Positions 62,556 to 64,000 of a stretch of 64,000 nt of DNA are shown here, piece after piece. Numbering within the stretch: position 1 is the stretch's first letter; the number at the start of each line of letters is the position of its first letter. This DNA comes from CAVSLM01 sp963728895. GTDB lineage: Bacteria; Pseudomonadota; Gammaproteobacteria; JBBQDK01. A program made the position numbers and the translations under genes. Below the pieces are notes generated by a model. The model had not been told where the DNA came from. It saw nothing but the letters and a program-made list of their open reading frames with translations, and made no database searches. The DNA lies in contig CAVSLM010000003.1 in the NCBI GenBank assembly GCA_963728895.1, forward strand, positions 62,001 through 126,000. The letters run 5' to 3'.

Positions 62556-62651
62556 GCCGCGCCTTCAGCGGCAGAGATTCGGGCCGTCTGCGCCCACCAT
62601 CGCCGGCTCTGGTCGCGGAGCCGGCACGTTGTAGACAACCAGGAGCCTGTG

Positions 62652-63296
62652 ATGATCGACTTTCGACTGACTGCCGAAGCCCGGCACGATAAGGGGAAGG
62701 GTGCGAGCCGCCGCCTGCGTCGTGCCAAGAAGGTGCCGGCCATCCTCTACGGCGCGGGTGGCGATACCGTAATGCTGGCGCTGGACGAGGACGAGGTGCT
62801 GCGCAAGCTGCAGCACGAGGCCTTCTACTCACACATTCTGACCGTGAAGATCGGTGACGAGGAACAGCGCGCGGTGCTCAAGGATCTGCAGCGTCATCCC
62901 TTCAAGCCGCTGGTCCAGCACGTCGACCTGCAGCGCGTCAGCGAGAGCGAGGAAATCCGCGTGCGCGTGCCGCTGCACTTCGTCGGTGCCGACGTCGCGC
63001 CGGGCGTGAAGATCGGTGGCGGCGTGATCTCGCACCTGATCAACGAGGTCGAGGTCTCCTGCCTGCCGAAGGATCTGCCCGAGTTCCTGAGCGTCGATCT
63101 GTCCAACCTGGATGTAGGCGAGGCGATCCACCTTTCCGGCGTCCAGTGTCCGCCCGGTGTGGAGATCGTCGAGCTGAGTCACGGGCCAGAGCATGATCTC
63201 GCCGTGGTCAGCATCCACAAGGGCCGCATGGGCGAGCTCGAGGAGGGTGCACCCGTGGCCGTGGCGGGTGCTGCGCCGGCGACCGGCACGCCCTGA
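62652..63296 (+). CDS. rplY: 50S ribosomal protein L25 (CTC form)
   Basis: 214 residues from the ATG at 62652 (MIDFRLTAEARHDKGKGASR), with GGAG six bases before. The L25 domain (VPAILYGAGGDTVMLALDED) is followed by the TL5/CTC C-terminal domain (PLHFVGADVAPGVKIGGGVI to LDVGEAIHLSGVQCPPGVEI) and an Ala/Pro tail. It binds 5S rRNA. It is longer than E. coli L25, as in most gammaproteobacteria outside the enterics. Confidence 0.95.
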   Translation: MIDFRLTAEARHDKGKGASRRLRRAKKVPAILYGAGGDTVMLALDEDEVLRKLQHEAFYSHILTVKIGDEEQRAVLKDLQRHPFKPLVQHVDLQRVSESEEIRVRVPLHFVGADVAPGVKIGGGVISHLINEVEVSCLPKDLPEFLSVDLSNLDVGEAIHLSGVQCPPGVEIVELSHGPEHDLAVVSIHKGRMGELEEGAPVAVAGAAPATGTP

Positions 63297-63328
63297 CCGC
63301 AATACGCTGAGTCGGCGGAGCGGATCCG

Positions 63329-63919
63329 GTGGCGGAGGGCATGCCACCCGTGGCGCTCCTGGTGGGACTGGGCAACCCCGGCGCGGAGTACCGGGACACT
63401 CGCCACAACGCCGGGTTCTGGTGGGCGGAGGAGGTCGCCCGCCGCCATGGCGGAGCCTGGCGCAGGGAGAGCAAGTTCCACGGCGAGCTGTGCCGGGTGC
63501 AGCTGCAGGGCACAGAATACTGGCTGCTCAAGCCGGCCACGTTCATGAACCACTCCGGCCAGGCCGTGGCCGCTATCGCCGGCTTCTACAAGATCCCGCC
63601 GGAAGCGATCCTGGTGGCGCACGACGACCTCGATCTGCCGCCGGGAACCGTGCGCCTGAAGCGGGGTGGCGGCCATGGCGGGCACAACGGCCTGCGCGAC
63701 ATGGCGGCGCGGCTCGGCAGCAACGGTTTCCTGCGCGTGCGGCTCGGTATCGGGCATCCCGGGCACCGCGATCTGGTCACGCCGTATGTCCTGAATCGTC
63801 CCTCGCGCGAGGACCGGGAGTGCATCGAACGGGCGGTAGTCGCCGCGGCCGAGGCCCTGCCGCAGATTCTCGAGGGACGACTGGATCATGCCATGCAGCG
63901 CCTGCATACCCGGTCCTGA
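63329..63919 (+). CDS. pth: Peptidyl-tRNA hydrolase Pth
   Basis: 196 residues (GTG at 63329; an ATG at 63341 is possible). LLVGLGNPGAEYRDTRHNAG with the catalytic His in RHNAG, KPATFMNHSGQAV and HDDLDLPPGTVRLKRGGGHG define the family. It recycles peptidyl-tRNA released from ribosomes. Confidence 0.95.
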   Translation: MAEGMPPVALLVGLGNPGAEYRDTRHNAGFWWAEEVARRHGGAWRRESKFHGELCRVQLQGTEYWLLKPATFMNHSGQAVAAIAGFYKIPPEAILVAHDDLDLPPGTVRLKRGGGHGGHNGLRDMAARLGSNGFLRVRLGIGHPGHRDLVTPYVLNRPSREDRECIERAVVAAAEALPQILEGRLDHAMQRLHTRS

Positions 63920-63968
63920 GCCGCGCAGCGCTTTCGACCTGCCCGCCACACGCAAAGCACGGAGCATC

Positions 63969-64000
63969 ATGGGAATCAAGTGCGGTATCGTCGGACTGCC
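63969..64000 (+). CDS. ychF: Start of GTPase YchF (cut by window edge)
   Basis: Only ten codons and part of an eleventh are present: ATG at 63969 reads MGIKCGIVGLP, the highly conserved start of the Obg-family ATPase/GTPase YchF, just before its P-loop. GGAGC precedes it. The pth-ychF order is standard. Confidence 0.85.
   Translation, partial: MGIKCGIVGL

Noticed and set aside
1..64000. CRISPR arrays, rRNA operons and prophage structural genes
   Set aside because: No regularly spaced repeats, no rRNA sequence and no phage head, tail or lysis genes were recognised.

Overview
The window reads as chromosome of a GC-rich gammaproteobacterium. The gene orders resemble those of Pseudomonas and the Chromatiales: amgK-murU / lptD-surA-pdxA-rsmA; mreBCD-mrdAB-mltB-rlpA-dacA with ybeD-lipB-lipA; gatCAB; and moeB / prmC / prfA / hemA / TPR / lolB / ispE / tRNA-Gln / prs / rplY / pth / ychF. 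I cannot name the genus from sequence alone.

Layout. 1-10.3 kb: a partial glycosyltransferase-like gene, cell-wall recycling (amgK, murU), a lytic transglycosylase, LPS and outer-membrane biogenesis (lptD, surA), pdxA, rsmA and a universal stress protein. 10.3-31.4 kb, nearly all on the minus strand: lipoate synthesis, a D-amino-acid aminotransferase, the type II secretion block gspG-N, a secreted subtilisin-like protease with a GlyGly-CTERM-like tail, a lipoprotein resembling a protease prodomain, then dacA, rlpA, mltB, mrdB, mrdA and mreDCB. 31.4-34.7 kb: gatCAB. 35.2-49.1 kb: moeB, an unknown gene, prmC, then about 9 kb of metal-linked genes, then prfA and hemA. 49.4-64 kb: TPR lipoprotein, lolB, ispE, tRNA-Gln, an island of about 8.8 kb, then prs, rplY, pth and the first codons of ychF.

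The most interesting pattern is that the conserved moeB-prmC-prfA-hemA-(TPR)-lolB-ispE-prs-rplY-pth-ychF cluster is opened twice, and both insertions carry zinc-linked cargo. The first (37.4-46.6 kb) holds an outer-membrane protein, a ZnuA-like binding protein and a permease without an ATPase gene, plus an ATPase/FtsX-permease/DUF3299 operon overlapping a BepA-like M48 protease. The second (52.7-61.5 kb) is bounded by a 20-bp near-repeat of the tRNA-Gln 3' end, with paired 11-bp repeats just inside each end. It carries zur-znuA-znuC-znuB behind a Zur-like palindrome shared with a divergent apbE, then a porin, an FMN-binding protein, a second apbE and a four-helix DUF4405-like membrane protein. 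My inference is a zinc-starvation island that pairs zinc import with a periplasmic flavin redox module.

Caution on quality: lipB, lipA, mrdB, mrdA, gatA, prfA and hemA each need one or more one-base frame corrections to read as full proteins. All are conserved and several are essential in relatives, so the simplest explanation is base errors in this record, concentrated at 25.7-28.3 kb, rather than gene loss.
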